Assembly: GCA_037349315.1 (NCBI GenBank)
Contig: JBAIAC010000276.1
Span: 62,001 to 126,000, forward strand
DNA length: 64,000 bases
Direction of reading: 5' to 3'
Source of the DNA: Chelydra serpentina
Lineage: Eukaryota; Chordata; Testudines; Chelydridae
Shown here: piece by piece, positions 14,250 through 26,070 of the stretch
Numbering within the stretch: the first letter of the stretch is position 1
Layout: each line of letters opens with the position of its first letter
Notes under the pieces: model-generated
Told to the model about the DNA's origin: nothing
Databases searched by the model: none
What the model saw: only the letters and a program-made list of their open reading frames with translations
Translations under genes and position numbers: made by a program

Positions 14250-15491
14250 CTATCTACTTACCAAACACTCTGAGTGTGAAATCGCAGATTTTGCTTTTCT
14301 TCTCTTTTGAAAACTGCAGGAAGTTCCGGTTCCGTTGGGAAAATTCGTGCCCCCAGTCCTTGTTCTCGATCTGGGGGTGCGGGAGGGGGGGAAGGGGGTT
14401 AGCATTGCCACACAATGGTTTCTTCCACAGCACTCTGGACTCATTCTTTCTGAAATCTGGTTTCACTGAGACCATTGTTTATCCAGAGTCACTGCCTGGA
14501 AAGACGAGGAGTGACTCTAGATGGACAGTGGGGCAAATGAGATCAGCAATTCCCCCTGTGAGGAGGGGCTCCCCAGAGAGCTCAAGGAGGGAAGGCTGCT
14601 CCAACGCCCTGTCCCTCTCTGCTCAGGATATTGGGGTTCAGCTTCCTGGGTCAGATGCTGCAGCCTCCATCGTGACCCGGTCGGGGTTCTGTGCTCGGAA
14701 GTGACCTTAATTGAAGCTTCTTCTCTGCCCAGCCCAGGTGATGACTTTCTCCAGCTGGTACTAGCCCCATAGGGCAGCCCTGGGCCCTGTTAACTAAATT
14801 CTGAGCCACAGACTGCAGGTAACTGAAAGACCTCAGGGAAAGTGCTGGGGACTGGCAAGCAAGTGACTCTGCACAAACAGCCCCTCCTCATTTCTCCTCC
14901 CATTAGCAATTGCCAGGAGAAAATCCATCGATGGGAGAGCAAAGAACCCAGGAATGGGACTTTCCCAGCCGGAGAGGGGCAGGGAGAAAGGACAGGGGAA
15001 GGGGAGACTGAAAGGGGCAGTGGTAGAAATGAGGGGGAGAGAGATTTCCAGCTCTCTAATCCACCAGACACATGTGTTGCAGCATCCCTGGGCAGAATCA
15101 CTTTCCAGTGAACAAGAAAAGGATCAGACAGAGGAAAAGCCAGTTCCTGACTCCATGTTCCTCCTGCCGGGGTGTGGCTGCCGTGGGGTCAGTGTCCGAG
15201 GGAATCCCCCACAGTGACTCCTTTGGTTCTGCTCTTTTCTAGCCTTGTGTTCAGACACTTTGTTACGGGGTGGGGGGAGGGAGAAGGGAGGTTGAACATC
15301 TCTCTGTTGGCTTAGCCTGGCAGGAGGAGCCAGGTCTACACTGTAATAAAGAGATGAAGCATTTTCCCAGCATCACAGAATCTAGAATCTCTGTCTCCAG
15401 GGAAAGGGTCTGGGCGAATCATGCTGTGAAATAAACTAAAGTCTGTTCTGAAACCCCCACAATTACCCTTCTCACCCACCCAGGCTGCAGA
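14250..15491. repeat. Arm of large inverted duplication (right)
   Basis: Diverged reverse complement of about 9752-11000, leading into the first coding exon of the second KRAB-ZNF copy. No other gene is seen. Confidence 0.65.
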
Positions 15492-15572
15492 ATGACGTCC
15501 CTGTTTCGCTCCAGTTCATCCCGTCCTCCCATGGGACACGGAAGGGAAATGGCTGCAGAGGAACCAGCTCAG
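15492..15572 (+). CDS. Second KRAB-ZNF copy, first coding exon
   Basis: Encodes MTSLFRSSSSRPPMGHGREM then AAEEPAQ, ending in CAG before a GTAGGT donor. It is the head-to-head paralogue of the exon at 9674-9751. A 15-G run (15593-15607) sits about 20 bases into the intron. Confidence 0.7.
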
Positions 15573-15886
15573 GTAGGTATCATCGGGGGGGAGGGGGGGG
15601 GGGGGGGCTGGGTTCTGCGGAAGGAAGAGGGACAGCAAATACACCGGAGATGGGAAGGTTTGCACAGTCTGGTTTGGAGGTTGGCGCGGGGCAGGAAATG
15701 CACAGGGTGGAGAAAGGGAGGGGGACAGGATGCGGCAAACCTGCTGGGAGATGTTTAATAAGCGGCCTAGATTCTAGGACCAGACCCATGAGGTTCCGAG
15801 GTCGAAATGCTCTGATTTGTGAAACAGGAAATAACCCACCAACATGGGCCTAAGAAAACTGACCAGACTCCCAGTGCTGGAGCCTA

Positions 15887-16052
15887 ATCATAGAATATCA
15901 GGGTTGGAAGGTCATCTCGTCCAACCCCCTACTCAAAGCAGGACCAATCCCCAATTTTTGCCCCAGATCCCTAAATGGCCCCCTCACGGATTGAACTCAC
16001 AACCCTGGGTTCAGCAGGCCAATGCTCAAACCACTGAGCTCTCCCTCCCCCC
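15887..16052 (-). mobile_element. Turtle tRNA-derived SINE (Cry-like)
   Basis: Read on the minus strand it starts GGGGAGGGAGAGCTCAGTGG and has a tRNA-like head with a GTTGTGAGTTCAATCC B-box. It continues 'ccatttagggatctggggcaaaaattggggattggtcctgctttgag' and ends in a CR1-like tail (gatattctatga). It matches the general form of tRNA-derived SINEs in cryptodiran turtles. Confidence 0.8.
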
Positions 16053-16082
16053 AACAGCTCCTCTGAGATATGAAGGGGGCAC

Positions 16083-16543
16083 TGTCACGGAGTGTGGGGG
16101 AGTTAGAGCCCTGTACCCCTTTTCGTGGGATTTACTGTGACACTTAGCCAGCCAGCAGAACAGAAGGTTTATTAAGGACGCCAGGAACACAGTTCAAACA
16201 GAGCTTGTGGGTACAAACAGGACCCCTTAGTCGGGCCCTTTTGGGGCCAGGGAGCTTAGACCCCAGCCTTGGGGCTCCCTGCGTTTTACCACCCAGCTTT
16301 AAACTTTAACCAACCAGACCAAACCCTTGAGCAGGCTCTTTTCCCCTCCCCCGGCTTCTTTTCTAGGCTTTGTCCATTTTTCCAGGCAAAGGTGTCACCT
16401 CTCCCAACCCCCCTTCTGGCTCATGTTACAGCCTCAGGTATCTTCCTTCAGGGGAAGTCTCCCATCCCCAATGCAGCCAGTCCCAGTGAACCTCCCCCAC
16501 AACACTCCCAGGTCAAATCCACCCCGCTCCCTACTTCGTCACA
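16083..16543 (-). repeat. Solo LTR with 5-bp target-site duplication
   Basis: On the minus strand it starts TGTGACGAAGTAGGG and ends CTCCGTGACA. It is flanked on both sides by GGCAC (16078-16082 and 16544-16548). A polyadenylation-like aataaacc (minus) lies near 16170. No internal region remains, so it is the product of LTR-LTR recombination. It lies in the KRAB intron of the second copy. Confidence 0.8.
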
Positions 16544-16850
16544 GGCACCCACCAGTGAGGCTTAGGGGAGATTCCCCTCCCTTCATATCCAGCTCCTCAC
16601 AATGAGGAGGGTGTTGGGCTTCCTACCAGAGATCTCTCCCTGGACCCTGCTAGGGGCTCCATCTCCTGTATCAGTCTGTGGCTAGTAGGTGTGTGATGGA
16701 TCTGCTGGGAGAGACAAGGGGCTCTCTCTTCGTCCCCTCACCCTGGTATTTCCTGGATGCTCTGAGCGGGGTGGGAGTGGGACTCTGTTGACTCTGAGCC
16801 ACCCAGAGCTTCCGCTTGGCTCCTCTACCACAGGAATAGCGGGGCTGTGA

Positions 16851-17045
<195 letters not shown>

Positions 17046-17179
17046 TAGAAGGGGAAATGAAGAGATACGGTTCATGCCACCCCCACAATGCCATCTGTAC
17101 TCTGTCCTGTTTCAGCATCACTCCAATCTGTCAGCGACACACACACTGCCAGAGACCCTCCCCTGCTGCAGAACACTTT

Positions 17180-17251
17180 GGGGGTGTAGCTCAGTGGTAG
17201 AGTGTTTGACTACAGCTCCAGTGGTCCTTGGTTCAAATCCAAGTGCCCCCT
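17180..17251 (+). tRNA. tRNA-Cys-derived, anticodon ACA
   Basis: A tRNA-Cys backbone: GGGGGTG/TGCCCCC acceptor, D-arm GCTCAGTGGTAGAGT, T-arm CTTGG-TTCAAAT-CCAAG. The loop CTACAGC gives ACA where Cys has GCA. The anticodon stem TTTGA/TCCAG has a mismatch. ACA would still read a Cys codon (UGU). Probably a decaying copy. Confidence 0.7.
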
Positions 17252-17652
17252 TGCAAGCCTGTTCCTTTAACAAAAATAATTACAAATCTATTTCCATTCT
17301 GTTCCGCTGAATAGGGATGAGTGAAAACACTCAACATTTCCCTGTGCAAATGCGTAAAAACCTAGCAAACACGTCCCTCAGCTGAAATCAGTTCTAATCC
17401 TCCAAGTGTCTAGTTTATGTTTTCATCAATTAAACAAAGCTATAATATGAAATCACATTTGCAGGTCCTTGGTCTCCAGGGGCGACAATGTGCAGAAGAA
17501 CAAGAACCCCGTCCACTTGGGAGGAACGGACTCACATCTTGCTGGGAACTCGGCTCCTTGTGCCCAGAGTGTCTCTGGCCCCTCCGTAGATGACCCGAGA
17601 AACACAGTGTCTGTCTTCTCTAAAGATGTGCTTGGAGAGACTTTCCCCATAT

Positions 17653-17725
17653 GACCACGTGGCCTAATGGATGAGGCGTCTTACTTCGGATCAGAAAATT
17701 GAGGGTTCAAGTCCCTTTGCGGTTG
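17653..17725 (+). tRNA. tRNA-Arg (anticodon TCG)
   Basis: 73 nt starting GACCACGTGGCCTAATGG with loop CTTCGGA and T-arm GAGGG-TTCAAGT-CCCTT. One mismatch each in the acceptor (A5-C68) and anticodon stem suggests mild decay. Confidence 0.8.
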
Positions 17726-18004
17726 TGCTTTGTGCACTTTCCCCTTCGTACTGAACGCCTGGCTTTTTTCAGGGCTGGAGCCTCTTCTTGGCTGCTCTGC
17801 TTCAGCTACAGCCCGAGGAAGGGGGTTGTCAGGGGTTCCCTCCCCATTCTGAACTCTGGGGTACAGTCATGGGCACCTGCATGAAAGACCCCCAAAGCTT
17901 ATTTTTACTATTTAGGATAAAAACTTCCTCAAAGCACAAATCCCTTTTGTCCTTGAACGGTATGATGCCACCACCAAGTGATTTAAACAAACATTCAGGG
18001 AGGA

Positions 18005-18711
18005 TGTAACGAAGTGGGACTGTTCCTAATGTTTCCTCTGAATACTGAGTGGGTGCCTCAGTTTCCCCTATGCCTCAGTTTCCCCTCTGCATTTCTTAAG
18101 TCTCTAGGTGGTGGGATAAGGGTGTGTGATTGTTGCAAAGCCCTAGAGGGCCAGTGTGATGACACAGAATGGCCGACACCCTGTCTCCTGGCAACTGCTG
18201 GCCTGGGCCCCTTCCCTGCAAAGGTGCCGGCTGAAGGGGTTGGGGAACAAAGGGATCAGGTGATCTCCTGGCCCAGGAAGGAGACAAAGGCACAGGTGGG
18301 GCTGGAGAGTTTGGAGCTGGCTGGGCACATGGAGGGAGGTCCAGATGGGCTCTGGCCTCCCCACCCCACAAGATGGACCTGACTGAGGGGTCCTGTTCTC
18401 TGTACCTACAAGCTCTGGTTTAGACCCTGTTCCTGTCGTCTAATAAACCTTCTGTTTCACTGGCTGGCTGAGAGTCACGTCTGACGGTGGAGTTGGGGGC
18501 AGGGCCCTCTGGCTTCCCCAGGAGCCTCACCCGGGCGGACTCGCTGCGGTGAAGAAGGGGATGCTGAACGCTCCAGGGTCAGACCCAGGAAGGTGGAAGC
18601 TGGGGAAGCTTCTTGCCCTGGAGACAGTCGGCTCAGCGAGGAGGCTCCTCCAGAGTCCTGACTGGCTTCGTAGGGAGCAGTTCCAGAGCATCGCCCGGGG
18701 ACTCCGTGACA
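18005..18711 (+). repeat. ERV-type solo LTR
   Basis: Starts TGTAACGAAGTGGGACTG and ends ACTCCGTGACA. The AATAAA signal (taataaacc) is near 18440. Partial relatives lie at 2058-2517 and, inverted, near 33530-33850. No clear target duplication was found. Confidence 0.7.
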
Positions 18712-19119
18712 GGGGCATCGACAGAGCAGTGACTGGGGAGCCCAGCCCCTCACAGCCCCTCCCCCTCACACTGACACCCCCATGGACCCTCCCCCTCACA
18801 GCCCCTCCCCCTCACACTGACACCCCCATGGAACCTCCCCCCCACAGCCCCTCCCCCTCACACTGACACCTCCATGGACCCTCCCCTCACAGCTCCTCCC
18901 CCTTGGGACAGACCCTCCCGAGGAGTGGGGGAGCCACCGGCACTCAGACCTCACGCACAGGCCTGGCTCTCGCCTTCAGCCCAGGCAGCCAGAGGGGCCG
19001 GGGAGCTCCCTGGCAGTCCCACACCTCAGCCACCTCCTGCCTCACGGCCTCGGGTCCTGGCGCTCTGCTGGTCGCCCCCTCGCTTGCAGGCCCAGAGCAA
19101 AAAGAAACAAGCACCTGCC
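18712..19119. repeat. LTR flank / iMet duplicon
   Basis: Contains four to five short tandem phrases of the form 'cccctccccctcacactgacacc' (18740-18900), then a direct duplicate of 2990-3209. Confidence 0.6.
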
Positions 19120-19191
19120 TAGCAGAGGATGGTTTCGATCCATCGACCTCTGGGTTATGGGCCCAGCACGCTGCCGCTGCGCCACTCTGCT
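19120..19191 (-). tRNA. Initiator tRNA-Met (CAT)
   Basis: A clean initiator tRNA: AGCAGAG/CTCTGCT acceptor, GGG/CCC anticodon stem pairs around CCCATAA, and GGTCGATGGATCGAAACC. A minus-strand T-run (A19099-19103 on plus) is the likely terminator. Best preserved of the four iMet copies in the window. Confidence 0.95.
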
Positions 19192-19584
19192 GGGTCTCTT
19201 CCTCCAGCATCCAGCACCCAGCCTCCAGCATCCACACTAGCGCCTTGCAAGCGCTGGCGCTGGCCAGCAGAGATCTCAGCCACAATGCCCCAGATGGGCA
19301 AACGCTGTGGGCTCCTGAAGCCTCTGCCCCCCTATGGATCTGGGCTTTTGTTCTTTCCTTGCTCTTTCTCAGCAAGGGGAAGGAAAGAAGCTCTCCTTCA
19401 AGCTGGAGTCACAAGGGCGAGGTAAGGATGACTTCCTGGGAGCCGGCTCCAGTTCTTTGTTCTACCAGCCGACCCACCAAAGAGCTGCCACCACTTTCTC
19501 CAGGGTCGCCCAGCGGTGTGTGCCAGGGCGAGCGCCAGCCAAGTGGATAGAGTTTGAAGGGAAGGGGCAAAATACCGTGAGAGA

Positions 19585-19657
19585 GTTTCTGTGGTGTAGT
19601 GGTTATCACGTTTGCCTAACATGCAAAAGGCCCCTGGTTCGAAACCAGGCAGAAACA
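19585..19657 (+). tRNA. tRNA-Val (anticodon AAC)
   Basis: Perfect acceptor GTTTCTG/CAGAAAC, loop CTAACAT, T-stem CCTGG/CCAGG with canonical TTCGAAA. T-run at 19669-19672. Likely functional. Confidence 0.93.
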
Positions 19658-20436
19658 TGGTGGCTTCCTTTTCCCTAGCTGTCCAGCAAGACACTCCTCC
19701 ATCTGCCACTGGCCTGTCCTTGGGATAACCCCAACCCTGCAGGACAGAGGGTGGGGAAATGAGCTGAGAAAGCGCCTTGGCATCAGCCGGGGAAAGCTGG
19801 AGGATCTCGGCCAGTCACCTCTTGGAGCCTTGTCGCTTGGCCTCCTCTGCCCTTGGAGGTTGGCCTACAGAGCCCAGCTCTTCCCACTTGCCAAAGGAGG
19901 AAGTGAGGGGGGAATGGGGCAAAAGAGGAAGGTCGTGCTGAGGAAGGCAGGGCAGGAGCTAAGCGGCTCAGTGGGGTTAGTCGAGCGCCACCGTTCGTTC
20001 TGCCAAAGCCTGGGGAGGTGCTGTTGGCTGCTGGGAGGTAGAATCCTGTGCCTGCCCCTCGGCTTCCCAGGGGTGGCTACTTGCAGCCCAGGAGAAGCAG
20101 CGGGGATCTGGGTGGGAGGAAAAGTAGCAATGGGGAGTCCCAGTGGGCTCCTTCCTGGCAAGATGTTTTTCTGTGTCAGGCTTGGGAGTTGCCTGCGAGC
20201 CGGGGGTGGACTTGTTCCAGTGGGAACCGCTGCTCCTGTCTCCCCGACCTGGGGGCGCCAGTGACAGCTTGGGAGGGGGCAGGTGCTGGCTTGAGTGACT
20301 GGGATCCAGGCAGCCCCAGCCTGCTCCTCCGGGGCCAAGGCCACTGCTAGTCTCCTGCCTTGTGACATCAGGATTTCAATCTCCCCAGCATGAGCTGTGG
20401 CACGTGTATTAACCCTTCTTGGGGGGCCTGGTCGCT

Positions 20437-20509
20437 GCCCAAGTAGCTCAGTGGGGAGTGGATGAGATTGAAGATCTGAAGGTTTCTGGCTGGATGCCAG
20501 GCCCTAGCT
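20437..20509 (+). pseudogene. tRNA-Phe pseudogene
   Basis: The D-arm and anticodon region (AAGTAGCTCAGTGGGGAG, loop TTGAAGA) are Phe-like, but the T-arm lacks TTC and the 3' acceptor does not pair. Confidence 0.55.
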
Positions 20510-22277
20510 CACCCCTTCCCCCTGGGCCTGGCGTGCTGGGCTTTCTCCTGGGTGTGCAGCTGTGCCCTGAACTCACGAGTTTCCCTCGTTTCAGAGGCAA
20601 CACGTGCAGAGGGCGGGATGTGGGGCCATGTGCCCCACCTGGGTTAGCATCCCTGCTACAGCATGGGGTGCTGCCAGGCTCCCTCCCTGCACAGCAGCGG
20701 CTGGAGGGGGGAGTGGAGCGGGGCTGCCTTTGCTGCTTCCTCTCCCGGCATTGTTCACTCCTGGGAGGGGTGTTGATGGTAAGGGGGTGGGGCTGAACCT
20801 TGAAATTGTGCCCCCCACCCCCGACTCTTTCAGCAGAGACCAGTCGTCTGTGCCTGGTTTCAAGCTCCTCAGCCAGTGGATAATGTGCTATTCTGTCCCG
20901 GAGTGTCCGGCCCTGACTTTCTGTCTCAGGAAGGGGAGGGAAAAGGAATCTCTTTTCAAACCCCCAGTCCCACCGCTGACCGAGGGGTGACTTTCTAAGC
21001 TCCCGCTACAGTGGAGCATGTAGAGTTAGTGGAGCTCTGTGCGCATAAAGTCCATACAACATTCCCCATTCATCCCAGCCCTGGTATGTCTCCAGTCGCC
21101 GCTGTCCCCTGGCAGCAGCAAAGGATGTTTCCCACCATCCAGGAGACGCCAGCCTGGGAGTAAAGTCAGCTTCAGGCTTCTCCCCTCTCCCTTCTTGGAA
21201 TCAAGTACATGTTTCTACCATGAGTTACAGCAGCCGAACCCCCCGAGTCTGGATCAATGTCACAAGGTCCCAGTGTCTCCATGGAAAACAATTTGTTATG
21301 AGTGGAGTTAAATCGGTTCTCAGCCTGAGTCCTTTGCTCTTAATCCTGAGGATATTGTCCCACCATGGGGCCATTTCCCGCCTCTCTTTCAGACAGAAGC
21401 ACAATTTTCTTTGCACACACACAGGAACAGCGAGATCTGTCTCTGTCCCTTGTGCAAAGCAGGGGGTCAAATTCCCTGGACCCGTCCTCTTCTGCAATGG
21501 AACCAATGGACGAGCAGGGGGCCCTGGGCCCATCCAGCCCTGCCAGTGAGATGTTCCCTCCCCTTCTCCTTAGCGCTGCTGCTGTTATTTCATGGACTGT
21601 CTGGGATGGGGGGAAACCTGAGTTCACTCCAGGTAGAGGGAAAAAAGGACCCTAAGAACATCAGGCCCTCAGGGAAAACCCAACCGCTGCTACCAGGAAA
21701 ACTGCGGTGCTGGAGATCTGCACGGGACAGGGACTGTGTGAACTGTCAAGGTGGGGAATGAATAACAATCTACGGCTAGATCCACCTCATTAACCACCGA
21801 CACAGGCTAATCATGCTGCGGAGAGATGGGAAACCGGGAGCGATTCTTTGCTGTTCAGCCATAGACACAGGGACCCAATTGCACCGCAGTGAATGTGCTG
21901 GGGAAAGCCGGACTTTACAGGCCGGTGGAAATAGCAGATCCTAGAAACACCTGGAGCTCCCCACCCCACTTCTGCCACCAGGGTCAGGGATTGAGCTGTC
22001 CACAGAGCCCCTCCCCCCACACACACACACCAATGCAGGGGAGAGGGCTGAGTGTATCTCTGCACCCTGAGTCCAGGGCTCGCACTCTCTCTGCCCCACA
22101 CATAGAATCTGGCCCTGGTGCAAAGTGACCCCTATGAGCCAGCAACCTCCACGAGAGACATGATCGGGGCGGTGGGGGGCAGGGGCGGGGAAGGCTTCCA
22201 ATGAAGTTTATAAGCCACTGGCTGCTTTGGCAAGAGGCAGGCTCTGAGTGTGAACAGCCAGGCAGTCAGGTCTGTCT
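20510..22277. other. Duplicon sequence; no confirmed gene
   Basis: 19830-20110 is an inverted relative of 58200-58440. From about 21220 it repeats 35755 onward (the Ala unit). A conserved stretch near 21487 (reading MEPMDEQGALGPSSPASE) recurs at 36024 and could be an exon remnant, but no splice or domain evidence supports it. Confidence 0.4.
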
Positions 22278-22349
22278 GGGGATGAAGCTCAGTGGTAGAG
22301 CGCCTGCTTTGCATGTATGAGATTCTGGGTTCAATCCCCAGCATCTCCA
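22278..22349 (+). tRNA. tRNA-Ala (anticodon TGC)
   Basis: GGGGATG/CATCTCC acceptor, loop TTTGCAT, T-stem CTGGG/CCCAG. One anticodon-stem mismatch (C28). T-run at 22357-22360. Confidence 0.88.
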
Positions 22350-22479
22350 GGTTTGCTTTTCACCCGGCTGCTCTGCTCATGCCCAGCTGGGCTGTGGCTG
22401 GCTTGTCTCCCTGCACAAGTTTCAATCTGAGCAGTGAGGGCAAAGTGCCAAGGGCAGGAGAGCTCTGGGGGGGTTTCAC

Positions 22480-22770
22480 CAAAGCTCCATCCAGCCCAGT
22501 GTCCTGTCTCCTGACTGGCCAATGCCAGGGGCCCCAGAGGGAATGAACAGAACAGGGAATCAGCCAGTGATCATCCCCTGTTGCCTATTCCCAGCTCCTG
22601 GCAAACAGAGACTAGAGACACCATCCCTGCCCAGCCTGGCTAATAGCCATTGCTGGCCCTGTCCTCCATGAACGTTTCTAGTTCTGTTTTGAGCCCTGTT
22701 CTAGTCTTGGCCTTCACAACATCCTCTGGGAGAAAGCTCCACAGGTTGACTGTTGTCGTGTGACCCCCCC
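22480..22770. repeat. Unclassified interspersed repeat fragment
   Basis: Contains phrases common to several places in the window ('ccagtgtcctgtct', 'ggccaatgccaggggccccagagggaatgaacag', 'cctggctaatagccatt'). Related fragments lie at 23415-23480, 29285-29340, 31010-31290 and 51190-51300 (the last inverted in part). Family not named. Confidence 0.5.
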
Positions 22771-22854
22771 TCCCCCTTCCCCTCCCCCTCCCCCTCTAAG
22801 GCAGCGGGTTTCAAAGTTTTTTTCTGGTGACCCAACTGAATAAAATTCTTGATG

Positions 22855-23250
22855 CCCACGACCCAACGGAGCTGGGCATGAGGGGCTTGGGAGGGGCTCT
22901 AGGCTGGGCCAGGGGATTGGGGTGCAGGGTGAAGGCTGCCGGGTGGGGCAGAGAATGAGGGGTTCAGGGTGTGAGGGGGGCTCAGGCAGGGGGTCAGGTT
23001 GCAGGGGTGAAGGCTGCAGGGTGGGGCAGAGAATGAGGGGTTCAGGGTGTGAGAGGGGTCTCTAGGCTGGGGAAGGGGGTTGGGGTGTGGGAGGGGGTCA
23101 GGGCTCTTGAATGGGGGTTCAGGCTCTGGTGTGGGGCCAGGGATGAGGGTCTTGGGGAACTCAAGTCTCAGGCAGGGGATTGGGGCACACGGTTGGGGTG
23201 TGGGGTTACCTCGCGCAGCTCCTGGTCAGTGGAACAACGGGGGCGGGGGC
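22855..23250. repeat. G-rich tandem repeat
   Basis: A unit of about 90 bp (caggggtgaaggctgcagggtggggcagagaatgaggggttcag) is present twice in near-identical form, followed by more diverged units. A C-rich inverted relative occurs at 27880-28120. Confidence 0.6.
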
Positions 23251-23306
23251 CGGGGGGGTTGGAAGGAAGTCAGGTGTGGGCAGATACCCGGCCTTAGCCA
23301 GAGCCG

Positions 23307-23380
23307 GGCACCGCAGCTTAGCTGGTTAAAGCCCCTATCTTGTAAACAGGAGATCCTGGGTTCAACTCCCAGTGGTGCTT
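23307..23380 (+). tRNA. tRNA-Thr (anticodon TGT)
   Basis: 74 nt; GGCACCG/TGGTGCT acceptor, loop CTTGTAA, T-stem CTGGG/CCCAG. The anticodon stem CCTAT/ACAGG has one mismatch. T-run at 23392-23395. Confidence 0.85.
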
Positions 23381-23515
23381 TGGTGTGTCCCTTTTGGGGC
23401 ACCTGGTATTGGCTACTGTGAGAAGAAAAGACACAGAACTAGATGGACCTTCGGTCTAGCCCAGTCTGGCTGTTCCTATGGTTTCAATTACACTCCCAGG
23501 CACTGATAACAGAGT

Positions 23516-23600
23516 TATTGAAAGTATCAGAGGGGGAGCCGTGTTAGTCTGGATCTGTGTAGCCGTGTTAGTCTGGATCTGCCGTGTTAATTCTGGATTT
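23516..23600. repeat. Short repeat with triplicated phrase
   Basis: GCCGTGTTAGTCTGGATCTG occurs twice, and a diverged third copy follows. It resembles the end of an interspersed repeat. Confidence 0.5.
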
Positions 23601-24283
23601 GGGGCTCACCAACAGGTCCTGTAGTCACTGGGTCAGTGATCCCCCCCAGGGGTGTTTCCTTGCCTGGGTGAATGAGACCCCAGACTGTTGTCCCCATCCC
23701 CTGGGGTCCCATCACTCCCCTACCCAAAGACAGCTCAGTCCCCACAAGTGCTCTCAAGGCGGGGTGAGCGGCTCCTGGCCTCCACTCCCCAGCTCCACCA
23801 GTTCTGCTCTCTCCTCCCCCGGTCTCCTGAGACTTCAGGCCTCAGCGCTGAGCTGGACCCAGGCCTGGCAGGGACTGGCAACACCCAGATACCTTCTGCC
23901 TGGCAGAGGCTCCCACAGAGCCCACCTCGCGCTGCTGTAGGAGGGAGCCCGCAATCAGAAGCCAAAGCTCCAAACATTCCTCCCATCCTGCGTCAGACAG
24001 GGCAGCCGGATCAGCACCTTCACGGGAAGGCAGCAACAGAGGCAAGGAGACCGAGCTTCCACCTCCACCAGGTGAGAACGCAGCCATCTGGGAGGGACCT
24101 GCTATATGCCCAGAGGCCTTTATTCCTCCAGCCTGCGGGGACAGAGGGGATGTCAGGAAGTTGCCCCTTCGATCCCACACACAAAAAGGCCCGTCTTAGG
24201 AAAGGCAAAATCCTGAGGAGAAAAAGCAACATCAAAGAGGACTCCCAAGAGACAGATTTTTAACATTTTAGTGAATAGCCACT

Positions 24284-24355
24284 CACCTGACCAGGGACTT
24301 GAACCCTGGACCCTCAGATTAAAAGTCTGATGCTTACCAACTGAGCTAGCCAGGC
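24284..24355 (-). tRNA. tRNA-Lys (anticodon TTT)
   Basis: Minus-strand GCCTGGC/GTCAGGT acceptor, loop CTTTTAA, perfect T-stem CAGGG/CCCTG. One base is missing in the D-loop (GGTAAGC instead of GGTAGAGC). Confidence 0.8.
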
Positions 24356-26070
24356 TCATGAAATTAAGACAGCAAGTTGGTATGAAGGAGAAGCTATGCA
24401 AGAAAAAGGAAGCCGGAAACAAGGGAAAACCTACTGCTCTTTCTCTCTCTTCCCAGCCCTAGCCTGGACTCATATTATTGCTGGTTAAGAAGAGGGGAAA
24501 GTATCTGCATCTACCAGCCTTTTCTAGCTGTACAAGAATCAGGCACAATACAGAGGTACCCATCTGCAAGTGCCGAACGGTTGGATTGGCTAATGCAACC
24601 TGTAGAAGTCCATGGCACACTGGGATAGAAAGTCAAGTGTACATCATCATCATCATCATTTCAAAGGGAGAATGATAGGAAGGGTCACAATGGACTAAGT
24701 AGCTACATACAAAGCTCATTGGCTATTCATGCTCATTAGTGTCACTGTGGATTGAGCTTTTTTCCTCTCTGTCTCCCTTCTCGAACATCAGCAGTACCTT
24801 GAGCAGGTGTGTGGTTCCGTGAGATGCCCGCTTAGATTTCAGGATGCTGGGAAGGTGTCTCGAGACTGTGAAAATCAAAGCTCTGTCCAGTGACTCATAG
24901 CATAATATGGGCATGTTCCCACCGTGCACCTTAAATCCCAGTTTTTATACCATTTTATACAAAGAGACCTGTGCAAATAATTTCATTTTTTGCTTCCTAC
25001 CTACCCAAACCAACATTATAATAACAATAATATTTGAGGTTGACCCAAGATGAATTTTTGACAGATTGGTGACAAGCGATCACCTCCTTAGTGGTTAGAA
25101 TGCAGAACTGCCAGTACCTGGGTTCGATTCCTGCTGAAGGAAAGAAACTTTCCCTCAACACATATCAAACAAATGACACTTTTCTAGACCCTCAGAGCAG
25201 AAATTAGGCATGTTTCCAATGTGGACCGTTTATACAAACAGAGCTGTGCAAATCATTTGTTGTTTTTCTTACTTGTTAGCCAAACCAATAGAATAATTCA
25301 GGTAGACCCCAGATGAATGTTTTAATTTTTCCTCCTGAAAGAAAACTAAAACTATTGTTTGAAGTGTCAGCAGGAGGCTGGGCTGGAGGGCAGGTCAGGC
25401 CCGAGGGGAATGGTGGGGCAACTGCAAAGAAAAACACCGACTCTTCGGATGACTGGACACTCTGCGCCTAATCAATGCCACAGCATCGTATCCCCTTTGG
25501 CAGAGCTGCTGTGAGGAGCATCTTCAGCGACAAAGGCAGGTCCCTGCAGCAGTGGCTCTCCGGGGTTATGTGGCCATTAAACATCTGGCCATGGTGGGAA
25601 AACATCATGAGTCAGCAGCAGAGCGGAGCCGGGCATGGGCTGGGATCTGAGACGTGGATGGGCCTTGATTCCATCCTCCTGGTCTCTGATTGAGGGCAGG
25701 GAAAGGGTGTTACTGGGGAAGTGGGAGCAGTTGTGTTTTGTGTTCAGGCTTTGGTATCGGTTCCTGCAGGTTTCTCGTGAGCACACAGGGACGTTAGCGG
25801 GTGCTCTCAATGCAGGATTGGCCCAGATACCATCAGTACCGGATTTACCATGGTGCCGGGTCCATGCTCTGAAGGGGCCCAGCCCGGCTGCTCTCTCCAC
25901 CCCCGGCTCTCTCCTGCGGAGGCAGAAGCTCCTCCCCAGCCTCTTCCCCCAGCGTGCCGCGTTCCCGCCCCTCCCCCTCGCTCTCCCTCTCTCTGCAGCC
26001 GAACAGCTGTTTGCCGGCGCAAGGGAGGTGGAGGAGTGGAGCCACACCCCAAAGAGATCCATTTCTCCTG
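24356..26070. other. No gene confirmed; AT-rich stretch with short ATC repeat
   Basis: A short (ATC)n lies at about 24642-24660. A tRNA-like remnant lies at 25085-25141. Otherwise no exon is seen. Confidence 0.4.
25085..25141 (+). pseudogene. tRNA-like remnant with perfect B box
   Basis: TCCTT and AAGGA can pair as a short acceptor. An A-box-like TTAGTGGTTAGAA and a canonical Pol III B box GGTTCGATTCC (25121-25131) are present. No clear anticodon arm. Confidence 0.35.

Noticed and set aside
21365..21761. Possible exon reading MEPMDEQGALGPSSPASE, repeated at about 36 kb
   Set aside because: The two copies belong to a segmental duplication, and no splice sites or family resemblance support coding. 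Left as a remark only.
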